Shown: positions 8,315-16,168, counted from the first letter of the stretch. The stretch is DNA of 17,635 bases from Lysobacterales bacterium (GCA_026990095.1 JALSIL010000285.1:1-17635), one strand, 5' to 3'. Translations and numbers: made by a program. The notes: generated from the sequence alone by a model not told the origin.

Positions 8315-9598
8315 ATGAGCGAAGTTCCGCTGAGTGTCTTATTTGGTATTCTTATTGTTTTAGTCTTTTTATCGGCCTTTTTCTCTAGCTCTGAAACGGC
8401 TTTAATGACGCTCAACCGTTTAAAGTTAAAAAATAAAGCTAAAACCAGTAAATCGGCACGTTTAGCTCAAAAATTGCTCGAAGAACCTGACCGTCTTATC
8501 GGTTTAATACTGATCGGAAATAATTTCATCAATATCGCCGCATCGACTATTGCGACCATCACTGCCTTTAAAATTGCCGCCAATAATGGTATAAGTCCAG
8601 AGGCTACAGCTGCTTACGGCACGATTTTATTAACTTTAGTCATACTTATTTTTGCTGAAGTCACACCCAAAACCTATGCAGCCTTACATCCTGAGCGAAT
8701 CGCCTTTCCAGCTTCTTTCATTTTAACGCCCTTATTAAAACTCCTCTATCCGCTTGTGTGGGGAACAAACTTGATAACCAACGGTATTTTACGTTTATTG
8801 GGGGTTCCAAAAGAAATAGCTGAGCAAGCCTTATCTCGAGAAGAATTACGCACATTAATGAAGGAAAACCATAATATAAGACCCGATACTAAACACAAAA
8901 TGATGATTAATGTACTAGATCTTGAGCACATTGATGTCGATGACATTATGGTGCCTCGCAACGAAGTTGTCGGCATCGATATCACTGATGATTGGGACGA
9001 AATCTTAAATCAATTAGTCAATACCTACCTGACACGCCTGCCTGTGTGGAAAGAAGACATTAATAATGTGATTGGTATCTTACACATCCGAACAATTTTA
9101 CCGCAACTCTCCAAAAATACGCTTGACCTTAAAGGCTTGCGAAAAGTTCTTCGCAAACCTTATTTTGTTCCAGAAGGGGCAAACTTGACTAAGCAATTAC
9201 AAGAGTTTCAACGCAAAGAACGCCGCATGGGATTGGTTGTTGATGAATACGGCGAAATTCAAGGCTTAGTCACTATTGATGACATTCTTGAAGAAATTGT
9301 TGGCGATTTCACCTCGGAACCACAAAACCGTGGACGTCATATCCTAAAAAAAGAAGACAATGAATTTATTATTGATGGTCGCATCCAAATTCGTTCACTT
9401 AATCGCCGATTGCAATGGGATTTACCCTTAGATGGCGCCAGTACATTAAGTGGTTTAATTACCGAATATTTAGGTGACCTACCCAACAAACAAACCGCCA
9501 TGAGAATTGGCAACTACCAAATCACTATCTACAGTGTAAATGAAGACAACGTTGTTGAAAAAGCGCTGATTAAACGCATTGAAGACCACTCTTATTAA
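8315..9598 (+). CDS. corB: CNNM/CorB-family (DUF21-CBS-CorC_HlyC) transporter-associated membrane protein
   Basis: 427 residues. The DUF21/CNNM membrane domain (1 to about 160) contains the conserved FSSSETALMTLNRLK (23-37), GNNFINIAAS (68-77) and FAEVTPKTYAALHPE (113-127). A CBS pair follows (about 207-330, with VDDIMVPRNEVVGID and DEYGEIQGLVTIDDILEEIVGDF split across it), then a CorC_HlyC domain (about 345-425, FIIDGRIQIRSLNRRL and LITEYLGDLP). CNNM/CorB proteins are linked to Mg2+ export or Mg2+ homeostasis, with CBS domains sensing ATP-Mg. Specific activity here is inferred. In E. coli the equivalent gene is corB/yfjD, next to ypjD. The hemolysin-C label often given to this family is misleading. 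The gene follows ypjD by one base. After it comes the MITE-like element. Confidence 0.92.
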   Translation: MSEVPLSVLFGILIVLVFLSAFFSSSETALMTLNRLKLKNKAKTSKSARLAQKLLEEPDRLIGLILIGNNFINIAASTIATITAFKIAANNGISPEATAAYGTILLTLVILIFAEVTPKTYAALHPERIAFPASFILTPLLKLLYPLVWGTNLITNGILRLLGVPKEIAEQALSREELRTLMKENHNIRPDTKHKMMINVLDLEHIDVDDIMVPRNEVVGIDITDDWDEILNQLVNTYLTRLPVWKEDINNVIGILHIRTILPQLSKNTLDLKGLRKVLRKPYFVPEGANLTKQLQEFQRKERRMGLVVDEYGEIQGLVTIDDILEEIVGDFTSEPQNRGRHILKKEDNEFIIDGRIQIRSLNRRLQWDLPLDGASTLSGLITEYLGDLPNKQTAMRIGNYQITIYSVNEDNVVEKALIKRIEDHSY

Positions 9599-9625
9599 TT
9601 TTATTTTTATTAAGCAATACAATAA

Positions 9626-9785
9626 GAGACCTTTGCATAAATTATATGGCAAAAGAAAAAATTGAGAAAATTTGCCAGATTGAGTTAAAAATTGAAGGTA
9701 ATAACCAGTTATTGGCGAGATTTTTGGCGAAAAGCTGGTGAATTTAATCATTTTTTACTCGTCACTATAATTATGCAAAGGTCTC
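9626..9785. mobile_element. MITE-like 160-bp element with terminal inverted repeats
   Basis: The ends are 15-base perfect inverted repeats, GAGACCTTTGCATAA at 9626-9640 and its complement at 9771-9785, extendable to about 20 bases with one gap (AATTAT / ATTATA). AATAA directly flanks both sides (9621-9625 and 9786-9790), a candidate 5-bp target duplication in AT-rich DNA. The interior is too short for a transposase. It holds only a 31-codon frame, ATG 9646 to TGA 9739-9741 (MAKEKIEKICQIELKIEGNN...KSW). From memory, GAGACCTTTGCA ends are seen in some IS5-family elements, so a non-autonomous derivative of such an IS is likely. It splits corB from purM and would fold as a long hairpin in read-through RNA. 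Confidence 0.75.
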
Positions 9786-9807
9786 AATAAATAATTTCAG
9801 TTTTTTC

Positions 9808-9836
9808 TTGATTTATTCACCTATAAATGACTTAAT
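9808..9836 (+). promoter_or_regulatory. Weak candidate promoter of the purM operon
   Basis: TTGATT (9808-9813), a 17-base spacer and CTTAAT (9831-9836) lie about 50 bases upstream of the purM start, between the MITE-like element and the gene. Matches to consensus are only partial. I see no PurR-type operator or purine riboswitch in 9786-9884. Confidence 0.2.
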
Positions 9837-9884
9837 TATGACCAATAAGGTAAAATCATCACCTCTTAAATACCTTCAAACTTT

Positions 9885-10931
9885 ATGAGCAATTCTAAAA
9901 CTGGTTTAAGTTACAAAGGTGCAGGTGTCGATATTGATGCTGGTAACGCCTTAATAGAAAAGATAAAACCCGCTATCAAATCAACCAAACGACCTGGTGT
10001 TATGGGCGGTATTGGAGGCTTTGGCGGTTTATTTGATTTATCAGCCCTCAATTTAAAAAATCCTGTATTAGTCTCAGGTACTGATGGTGTTGGAACGAAG
10101 CTAAAACTTGCCAACATGATGAATGACCATTCTACAATTGGCATTGATTTGGTTGCTATGTGTGTTAATGATATTATCGTGCTTGGTGCAGAGCCTTTAT
10201 TTTTCCTTGATTATTATGCTTGCGGCAAACTTGAAACAAAACAAGCTGCTGCTGTTATTCATGGTATTGCCGATGGTTGCAAACAATCGGGTTGTGCTCT
10301 TATTGGTGGTGAAACTGCTGAAATGCCAGGTATGTACACTCAAGGAGATTACGATTTAGCAGGGTTTGTCGTTGGTGCGGTTGAAAAAGGAAGTGCGATT
10401 ACTGGTGAAAATATACAAGAAGGTGATGTTATTATTGGCATTGCCTCCTCTGGCCCTCATTCCAATGGTTATTCACTTATTCGTAAAATTTTAGAAGTAA
10501 ATGACACTGATTTAACTGAAAAGTTAGGCGATAAAACAATCGGAGAACAATTACTACAACCGACTCAAATTTACGTTAAGTCTTTATTGCAACTTATTGA
10601 TTCTGCTGTAGAAGTCAATGGCATTGCTCACATAACAGGTGGCGGCCTAATGGAAAACATTTCTCGTGTTATTCCTGAAGATTTGGCAATAACCATAAAC
10701 TTAAATAGTTGGCCTTTTGTTGACATATTTACTTGGTTACAAGAAAAAGGCAACTTATCTGATGCTGAAATGCTGCGCACCTTTAACTGTGGCATTGGCA
10801 TGACGGTGATTATTAATAAAGACGATACTAAAGATTGTTTAAATTTTCTCCAAGAAACGGGTTTAGATTGTTGGGAAATTGGTGCTGTAAGAAAATCTGA
10901 GTCAGGTAAGGATGATGTCGAATTCATTTAA
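9885..10931 (+). CDS. purM: Phosphoribosylformylglycinamidine cyclo-ligase (AIR synthetase)
   Basis: 348 residues, standard length. The enzyme closes the imidazole ring, FGAM + ATP to AIR, the fifth step of de novo purine synthesis, in the cytosol. The start SYKGAGVDIDAGN (9-21) is characteristic. It is followed by GGIGGFGGLFDL (41-52), the ATP-binding SGTDGVGTKLK (64-74), the highly conserved GIDLVAMCVNDIIVLGAEPL stretch (86-105) and YYACGKL, then GGETAEMPGMY (141-151) and ASSGPHSNGYSLIRK. The AIRS fold (N- and C-terminal halves, with HITGGGLMENI in the second) is complete. No clear Shine-Dalgarno precedes the ATG. It is first of three overlapping genes: the purN start lies inside its last 20 bases. 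The upstream corB gene is separated by the MITE-like element, so purM presumably starts its own transcript. Confidence 0.98.
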   Translation: MSNSKTGLSYKGAGVDIDAGNALIEKIKPAIKSTKRPGVMGGIGGFGGLFDLSALNLKNPVLVSGTDGVGTKLKLANMMNDHSTIGIDLVAMCVNDIIVLGAEPLFFLDYYACGKLETKQAAAVIHGIADGCKQSGCALIGGETAEMPGMYTQGDYDLAGFVVGAVEKGSAITGENIQEGDVIIGIASSGPHSNGYSLIRKILEVNDTDLTEKLGDKTIGEQLLQPTQIYVKSLLQLIDSAVEVNGIAHITGGGLMENISRVIPEDLAITINLNSWPFVDIFTWLQEKGNLSDAEMLRTFNCGIGMTVIINKDDTKDCLNFLQETGLDCWEIGAVRKSESGKDDVEFI

Positions 10932-11547
10932 AATCTGTGTATTTATCTCAGGTACTGGTAGTAACTTAGACTCAATCATAAAAAAACAGAGTTTATATAA
11001 CTACGAAGTGGTATTAGTGGTCAGTAATAAAGCGGATGCAAAAGGTTTAGATTACGCAATAAAAGCCAATATTCCGATATATACCTTCAAATGGGAAAAA
11101 AAAGATACGGATTTAACCCTTGTTCAACATCAGATAAAACAACACCAATGTGACTTAATTGTGTTGGCTGGTTTTATGCGAATATTACCTGAAGGCTTTA
11201 TTAATGCATTTGAAAATAAAATAATTAATATCCACCCTTCTTTGTTACCAAAATATAAAGGATTGCATACACATCAACAAGTTATTGACAATAAAGACCA
11301 AACTCATGGTGCTTCGGTTCATTTTGTTAATGCTGAACTTGATGGTGGAAAAATCATTTCGCAGACAACTATTGCTGTTAATAAAGAGGATACGGCTTCG
11401 AGCATATCGGCACGATTACTGTTCAGGGAACATTCACTTTTGCCTCATACAATAGCCTTAATCGGTCAAAATCGTGTACAATGGCGAAACAACACCCTCT
11501 ATTTTGACCAAAATAAATTAATTAACCCGATAATTATTAATGCTTAA
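10912..11547 (+). CDS. purN: Phosphoribosylglycinamide formyltransferase (GAR transformylase)
   Basis: 211 residues. The enzyme transfers the formyl group of 10-formyl-THF to GAR, step three of purine synthesis. It has the phosphate-binding GTGSNLDSI (14-22), the catalytic Asn106 and His108 in NIHPSLLPKYKGLHTH, and Asp144 in FVNAELDGGKI, matching the E. coli Asn/His/Asp triad positions. Two in-frame ATGs, at 10912 and 10915, can serve as start; both lie within the end of purM, and the overlap (20 or 17 bases) implies translational coupling. The C-terminal region (from about 160) is the usual helix and small tail. Its stop overlaps the start of the DUF3108 gene by eight bases (ATGCTTAA), which makes a single purM-purN-DUF3108 operon likely. 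Confidence 0.97.
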   Translation: MMSNSFKICVFISGTGSNLDSIIKKQSLYNYEVVLVVSNKADAKGLDYAIKANIPIYTFKWEKKDTDLTLVQHQIKQHQCDLIVLAGFMRILPEGFINAFENKIINIHPSLLPKYKGLHTHQQVIDNKDQTHGASVHFVNAELDGGKIISQTTIAVNKEDTASSISARLLFREHSLLPHTIALIGQNRVQWRNNTLYFDQNKLINPIIINA

Positions 11548-12211
11548 AAAAACACTTACAATACTAATACTTGCAACTATAAATGTTTCTGCAATGGACT
11601 TATTTAAAGCCGAATATAAAGTTTTTAAAGATGGTAAAGAAATTGGAACAAGCAGTATTGAATTAACAAAAGAAGAGCCTTTTTATAAGATTATTGACAA
11701 AACCAATGGCACGCATGGCATGGCATCATTACTTGGTTTCAAACGAATAGAAGAGACTTTGTTTACCAATAGTGGCAATCAATTCCATCCAGATTTCTAC
11801 AAAATGAAACAAAAAGTAGCATTCAACAAACGCCAATCGGATTACCAAGTGGATAATGAAACCCAAATGGTCTATGGCAAGCACAAAGGTGATGACTGGC
11901 AAATCAAAACACCCTCTTCATTTTTAACACCTAATCTTGTTTCATTAAAATTATTTCAAGATATTTGTTCTGGAAAAACAGATAACCTCAATTACAAAGT
12001 GTTAAAACGCGGTGAAGTTGTCGATTATAAATTTAAAATCACTTCCAAAAAAGACAACATCATTGAAGTGGACAAAATACACTCCAAACCCTCAAGAGTA
12101 ACCAAAACATGGTTGGACAACTCTCAACATTGCTTACCTGTAAGAACCTACCACAAAGAAGGCGATGACGACGCACTAGAAACTAAAATTAAAAATGTGA
12201 CATTTTATTAA
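11540..12211 (+). CDS. DUF3108 domain-containing exported protein
   Basis: 223 residues with a signal peptide (1-18, MLKKTLTILILATINVSA) and then MDLFKAEYKVFKDGKEIGTS, the opening of the DUF3108 beta-rich fold that resembles a one-sided barrel. The remainder alternates beta-strands and loops to a KNVTFY end, with HGMASLLGFKRIEETLFT and TKTWLDNSQHCLPVRTYHKEG as recognisable later segments. DUF3108 proteins have no established function. They are commonly found next to purN in gammaproteobacteria, as here, where the start overlaps the purN stop by eight bases. Periplasmic location is inferred from the signal peptide; no lipobox cysteine is seen. Its stop codon overlaps the end of the convergent small membrane gene by four bases. 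The frame is clearly real; the role is unknown. Confidence 0.88.
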   Translation: MLKKTLTILILATINVSAMDLFKAEYKVFKDGKEIGTSSIELTKEEPFYKIIDKTNGTHGMASLLGFKRIEETLFTNSGNQFHPDFYKMKQKVAFNKRQSDYQVDNETQMVYGKHKGDDWQIKTPSSFLTPNLVSLKLFQDICSGKTDNLNYKVLKRGEVVDYKFKITSKKDNIIEVDKIHSKPSRVTKTWLDNSQHCLPVRTYHKEGDDDALETKIKNVTFY

Positions 12212-12396
12212 TCACTCTTTGATTTTTCATTGAACATACTGAGTCTGAGAATACTGAGACTAACAAGCACAATAACAAAGACATAACCATTAAAAATCGA
12301 TTCGAAGAATAATGCCGAAACTAACCAAGTCAATCCGTAAGATAGACAGATAACAGCCAAGAGATTTAATGTTAACCTAAATAGGCTATAAGTCAT
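12208..12396 (-). CDS. Small two-helix membrane protein, unknown function
   Basis: 62 residues: a short polar N-terminus, two hydrophobic segments (about 10-32, LLAVICLSYGLTWLVSALFF region; about 36-52, NGYVFVIVLVSLSILRL region) and a charged tail, MFNEKSKSD. I do not recognise a family. Two well-formed transmembrane helices with a basic, lysine-rich tail argue for a real coding gene rather than noise. An AGAGAG stretch about 9-14 bases upstream of the ATG is a possible ribosome site. It converges with the DUF3108 gene, its stop overlapping by four bases, and its upstream region (12397-12471) is shared with the formate dehydrogenase gene, with which it is divergent. Promoter evidence is weak on both sides of that gap. 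Confidence 0.55.
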   Translation of the reverse strand: MTYSLFRLTLNLLAVICLSYGLTWLVSALFFESIFNGYVFVIVLVSLSILRLSMFNEKSKSD

Positions 12397-12456
12397 TAAA
12401 TTTTTAGCTCTCTAGAATAATATTATGACTTATATCATGAAATAAGTTTTCAAATT

Positions 12457-12470
12457 GGTTAAAATTAACC
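12457..12470. repeat. Inverted repeat at the formate dehydrogenase translation start
   Basis: GGTTAA (12457-12462) and TTAACC (12465-12470) are six-base arms around AA, ending one base before the ATG at 12472. They occupy the place of a Shine-Dalgarno, which is not visible. It could be an operator half-site pair or a small RNA hairpin; it could also be chance in AT-rich DNA. Confidence 0.35.
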
Positions 12471-12471
12471 C

Positions 12472-15198
12472 ATGAAAGCCTTTCTCAACAATAGATCCTT
12501 TGATATTCTTCAAAGTGAGAGCATTTTAGATTTCTCTCGCCGTCACCATGTTGCTATCCCAACTTTATGCGATGCACCACAACTTGAAGCATTTGGCTCA
12601 TGCCGAGTGTGCAGTGTAGAAGTGGCTCTTGAGAAAGATGGTCAAACCAAAGTCATGGCATCGTGTCATACGCCTATCAGCGAAGGCATGTATATTTATA
12701 CTGATAGCAGTAAAATCAATAAACTGCGCAAGAATATTATTGAACTGGTACTAACCGATCACCCTTTAGAGTGCTTGACCTGTGAAGTCAATAATAATTG
12801 CGAATTACAATCCGTTGCCGCAGGAGTGGGTATTACTGATGTGCGTTACCCCAAAGGAGCTAACCACCGTCATTACACCAAAGATTTAAGCCACCCTTAC
12901 ATGACTTCAGAGTTATCCAAGTGCATTAATTGTTACCGTTGTGTTCGTGCCTGTGATGAAGTACAAGGGCAATTTGTGTTAAATATGTCGGGTAGAGGTT
13001 TTGATAGTCATATTATTATGGGTGATGAACAAAGCTTTATGGAATCCGATTGCGTCAGTTGTGGAGCCTGTGCACAAGCCTGTCCTACTTCCGCCATTTC
13101 AGATGTTTTTCAATCCAAATCCGTGCGTTTTAGTGAAAAATCGCAGACCATTTGTACTTACTGTGGAGTCGGCTGTAATTTAGAAATTGCGACGCGTGCG
13201 GGTGAAATTTTAAGCATTCAAGCCAGCAAAGATGCGCAAGTTAACCAAGGTCATACTTGTTTAAAAGGTCGTTATGCTTTTGGCTTTTATAACCACAAGG
13301 ATAGACTGCGAAAACCTTTGATACGTAAAAATGGTGAGCTAACTGAATGCTCATGGGATGAGGCCTATGATTTTATCGCTAATAAACTCAAGCAGTATAA
13401 AAAAGAATTTCATGCCCATTCAATAGCAGGCATTACCTCTGCACGTTGCACCAATGAAGAAAATTATTTAATGCAAAAGTTTATTCGCAGTGTCGTAGGT
13501 ACCAATAATATCGATTGTTGTGCACGAGTGTGCCATTCTCCAACCGCATTAGGCATGCAAAACACATTTGGAACTGGGGCAGCAACTAATTCAATTGAAG
13601 ACATTAAATACACCGAATGTATCTTAGTTATTGGTGCAAATCCAACCGAATCGCACCCAGTTACGGGTGCTAAATTAAAACAGTTTGCCATGAAGTCCGG
13701 CATCACCATTGTCATCGATCCACGTCAGACAGAATTAGCGAAATACGCCACTTACCATTTAGCACCTCGCCCAGGAACCAATGTCGCCTTACTCAATATG
13801 ATGATGTATTTCATTATTAAAAACAATAAAATCGATAGTTCATTTATCGAAAATCGTACCGAAGGTTTTGGCGACTTTAAACAGTCCATTAAAAATATCG
13901 ATATAGATGAACTGGCTCAAATTACTGAGGTTGATAAAAACTTAGTCGAAAAAGCCGCAATTGCCTATGCTACAGCCAAATCTGCTATGAGTTTTCACGG
14001 TTTGGGTGTCACAGAACATTCGCAAGGAACCATCGCTGTTGAATTGATTGCTGAACTTGCCATGATTACGGGAAATATAGGACGAAAAGGCGTAGGCGTT
14101 AATCCACTTCGTGGGCAAAACAATGTGCAAGGTGCTGCCGATATGGGTGCACAACCGCATCAAGGAGCGGGGTATTTAGACGTTAGCAACCCTGAAATTC
14201 AACAGCTTTATAGCGATTTTTATCAATCGCCCTCACCTACCGATACCGGCTTAAAAATCCCTGAAATGTTTGATGCTGCCATTGATGGCAATCTTAAGGC
14301 ATTATGGGTTATGGGCGAGGACCTTGTGCAAACAGACCCAAATACACAAAAAGTAATTAAAGCACTAAAAAAACTCGACTTACTTGTTGTGCAAGAATTG
14401 TTTATGACTGAAACGGCAAAAATGGCAGATGTGGTTTTACCTGCTTCATCGTTTTTAGAAAAAAATGGCACATTTACCAATGGTGAACGTCGAATTCAAC
14501 GGGTTAATCAAGTTGTAGAGCCATTAAATGGAACAAAACCCGACGGGCAAATTGTTTTAGATATGATGAATAAAATGAATTCAAACAAATACCCTGCTGA
14601 TTATCACCCTGATTGGGTACTTGATGAAATTGCACAAATAGTCCCTTTCTTTGCTGGTGTTTCTTGGGGAAAACTCGGTAACAACGGAATGCAGTGGCCC
14701 GTTACTAAAGAGGGTGAGCAAACGAAAATTTTACACCAACAAGAGTTTAAGCACGGTTTGGGACGTTTTAAATACAAGCCCTTTGTTGAATCCAATGAAT
14801 TAATCCAACACAGTGAAAAATTTCCTTATATTTTAACAACCAATCGAAAATTGGAACATTACAATTGTGGAGCCATGACACGCCGAACGGGAAATATAGA
14901 GTTACTTACGCAAGATGTACTGCTAATAAACCCAAAAGACGCGAAGGACAACTTGATTCAATCCGGAGACATGGTTTGTGTTATTTCTCCACGAGGAAAA
15001 GTTGATATTCGTGCAGAAGTCACGGATGAAGTCAACAGTGGCGTATTGAGTACGACTTTTCACTTCCCAGAGATTATGGTCAACAACCTCACCTCTGATG
15101 AACACGATAAGGATGCCAAATGCCCAGAGTATAAAGTTGTGGCAGTTAAAATTCGTAAATCAAAAGGTAAGCATTCTATGCTAGAGAGCTTTGCATAG
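12472..15198 (+). CDS. Formate dehydrogenase alpha-type molybdopterin enzyme with NuoG-like Fe-S N-terminus (Cys form)
   Basis: 908 residues. N-terminal cluster ligands: a [2Fe-2S] domain (Cys33, 44, 47, 65), a His-Cys3 [4Fe-4S] site (His97, Cys101, 104, 110) and a two-cluster ferredoxin segment (Cys151, 154, 157, 161 and Cys194, 197, 200, 204). The molybdopterin part starts with its own cluster (Cys228, 231, 235, 263, then KGR). The catalytic position is Cys354-His355 in DCCARVCHSPTALG, Cys rather than selenocysteine. The C-terminal dinucleotide-binding domain (about 780-900) has TTFHFPEIMVNNLTSD. It should oxidise formate to CO2 and pass electrons through the Fe-S chain. No NuoE/NuoF-like partner or fdhD lies nearby, so it resembles orphan YjgC/YrhE-like or FdhF-family enzymes; the electron acceptor is unknown. 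It is 45 bases ahead of the glutaminase gene. Confidence 0.93.
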   Translation: MKAFLNNRSFDILQSESILDFSRRHHVAIPTLCDAPQLEAFGSCRVCSVEVALEKDGQTKVMASCHTPISEGMYIYTDSSKINKLRKNIIELVLTDHPLECLTCEVNNNCELQSVAAGVGITDVRYPKGANHRHYTKDLSHPYMTSELSKCINCYRCVRACDEVQGQFVLNMSGRGFDSHIIMGDEQSFMESDCVSCGACAQACPTSAISDVFQSKSVRFSEKSQTICTYCGVGCNLEIATRAGEILSIQASKDAQVNQGHTCLKGRYAFGFYNHKDRLRKPLIRKNGELTECSWDEAYDFIANKLKQYKKEFHAHSIAGITSARCTNEENYLMQKFIRSVVGTNNIDCCARVCHSPTALGMQNTFGTGAATNSIEDIKYTECILVIGANPTESHPVTGAKLKQFAMKSGITIVIDPRQTELAKYATYHLAPRPGTNVALLNMMMYFIIKNNKIDSSFIENRTEGFGDFKQSIKNIDIDELAQITEVDKNLVEKAAIAYATAKSAMSFHGLGVTEHSQGTIAVELIAELAMITGNIGRKGVGVNPLRGQNNVQGAADMGAQPHQGAGYLDVSNPEIQQLYSDFYQSPSPTDTGLKIPEMFDAAIDGNLKALWVMGEDLVQTDPNTQKVIKALKKLDLLVVQELFMTETAKMADVVLPASSFLEKNGTFTNGERRIQRVNQVVEPLNGTKPDGQIVLDMMNKMNSNKYPADYHPDWVLDEIAQIVPFFAGVSWGKLGNNGMQWPVTKEGEQTKILHQQEFKHGLGRFKYKPFVESNELIQHSEKFPYILTTNRKLEHYNCGAMTRRTGNIELLTQDVLLINPKDAKDNLIQSGDMVCVISPRGKVDIRAEVTDEVNSGVLSTTFHFPEIMVNNLTSDEHDKDAKCPEYKVVAVKIRKSKGKHSMLESFA

Positions 15199-15203
15199 TT
15201 TTT
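15176..15203 (+). terminator. Possible weak terminator overlapping the formate dehydrogenase stop codon
   Basis: CTATGC (15176-15181) pairs with GCATAG (15193-15198) around an 11-base loop, directly followed by five Ts (15199-15203). The TAG stop codon is the last three bases of the 3' arm. The stem is short with three G-C pairs, so partial attenuation before glsA is more likely than full termination. Confidence 0.4.
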
Positions 15204-15243
15204 AGCAATTCCAGCAAACACAATCGAAAAATCATTAAAATAT

Positions 15244-16158
15244 ATGAATTATCAACAAGTTATAGAAAAAACATACACTAAAGTATTAGCTGAAAAAAAC
15301 CTTGGTTCTTTAGCCAATTACATTCCAGAGTTATCTAAAATAGATAGTAAAAAATTTGGGGTGCATATTTCTACTACTGATAATAAAGAGTTTTATACTG
15401 GAGATTCGTCTGAAAAATTTTCCATTCAAAGTGTGGTGAAAGTTTTTTCATTAATCATGGCATATAGGCTACTAGGTCGAAATACTTGGGATAGGGTTGG
15501 AGTGGAACCATCGGGAACGGCCTTTAATTCATTGGTTCAACTAGAGGCAGATAAAGGCAAGCCTAGAAACCCCTTTATCAATAGTGGGGCTTTAGTCATT
15601 TGTGATATGCTTATTTCTAATTTGCAAAATCCAAAACAAGAGTTTTTAAACTTCATAAATACGGTTTCTCATAATAGTGACATTCAGTTTTCTCAAAAAA
15701 TAATTTCCTCCGAAAAATTAGTTGGCTTTCGTAATATTGCATTATGCAATTACATCAAGTCTTATGGCAATATTGAAAATAGCCCAGAGGAGGTTTTAGA
15801 TTTATATTTCACTATTTGTTCTATTGAGATGAGCTGCCAAGAGTTATCTAGAGCCTCCTTGTTTTTAGCTAACAATGGCAGAACATTGGCAACTCAAGAA
15901 CAAATTTTAAATTCAAGTCAGACTAAAAGAATTAATGCTATCATGCAAACCTGTGGTTTTTATGATGAGTCTGGGGAGTTTTCATTTAAGGTTGGTCTGC
16001 CTGGAAAAAGTGGCGTAGGTGGTGGAATTATTGCTATTCATCCAAGCAAATATAGCATAGCAGTATGGAGCCCCAAACTAAATGCAAAAGGAAACTCCTA
16101 CCGTGGCATGAAGTTTCTTGAACAACTAACAACACAGCTACAGTCATCTATTTTTTAG
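15244..16158 (+). CDS. glsA: Glutaminase (GlsA/YbaS-YneH type)
   Basis: 304 residues, standard length of the beta-lactamase-fold glutaminase. It hydrolyses L-glutamine to glutamate and ammonia in the cytosol. Motifs: FSIQSVVKVFSL with the catalytic S-x-x-K (Ser63, Lys66), VGVEPSGTAFNS (about 88-99), NPFINSGALVICDM, the FYDESGEFSFKVGLPGKSGVGGG region and a C-terminal beta strand. The start at ATG 15244 has no visible Shine-Dalgarno, but the upstream 45 bases after formate dehydrogenase hold no earlier in-frame start with comparable fit. A weak hairpin ahead of it may limit read-through. Its neighbourhood with a formate-consuming enzyme could hint at pH or redox balance, but this is speculation. 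It ends ten bases before the convergent FHA gene end. Confidence 0.96.
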   Translation: MNYQQVIEKTYTKVLAEKNLGSLANYIPELSKIDSKKFGVHISTTDNKEFYTGDSSEKFSIQSVVKVFSLIMAYRLLGRNTWDRVGVEPSGTAFNSLVQLEADKGKPRNPFINSGALVICDMLISNLQNPKQEFLNFINTVSHNSDIQFSQKIISSEKLVGFRNIALCNYIKSYGNIENSPEEVLDLYFTICSIEMSCQELSRASLFLANNGRTLATQEQILNSSQTKRINAIMQTCGFYDESGEFSFKVGLPGKSGVGGGIIAIHPSKYSIAVWSPKLNAKGNSYRGMKFLEQLTTQLQSSIF

Positions 16159-16168
16159 TTTTCAAGAA

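Noticed and set aside
9479..9751. 90-codon frame on - spanning the corB end and the MITE-like element
   Set aside because: It runs across a gene end and a mobile element boundary, and the product has no recognisable features.
9786..9884. Possible purine riboswitch or PurR operator ahead of purM
   Set aside because: Too short for a purine riboswitch with an expression platform, and no palindromic ACGCAA-type PurR box can be seen.
12472..15198. Formate dehydrogenase as a NuoG subunit of complex I
   Set aside because: The N-terminus is NuoG-like, but the molybdopterin domain has its own [4Fe-4S] cluster, an active-site Cys-His and a complete dinucleotide-binding C-terminus, and no other nuo gene is adjacent.
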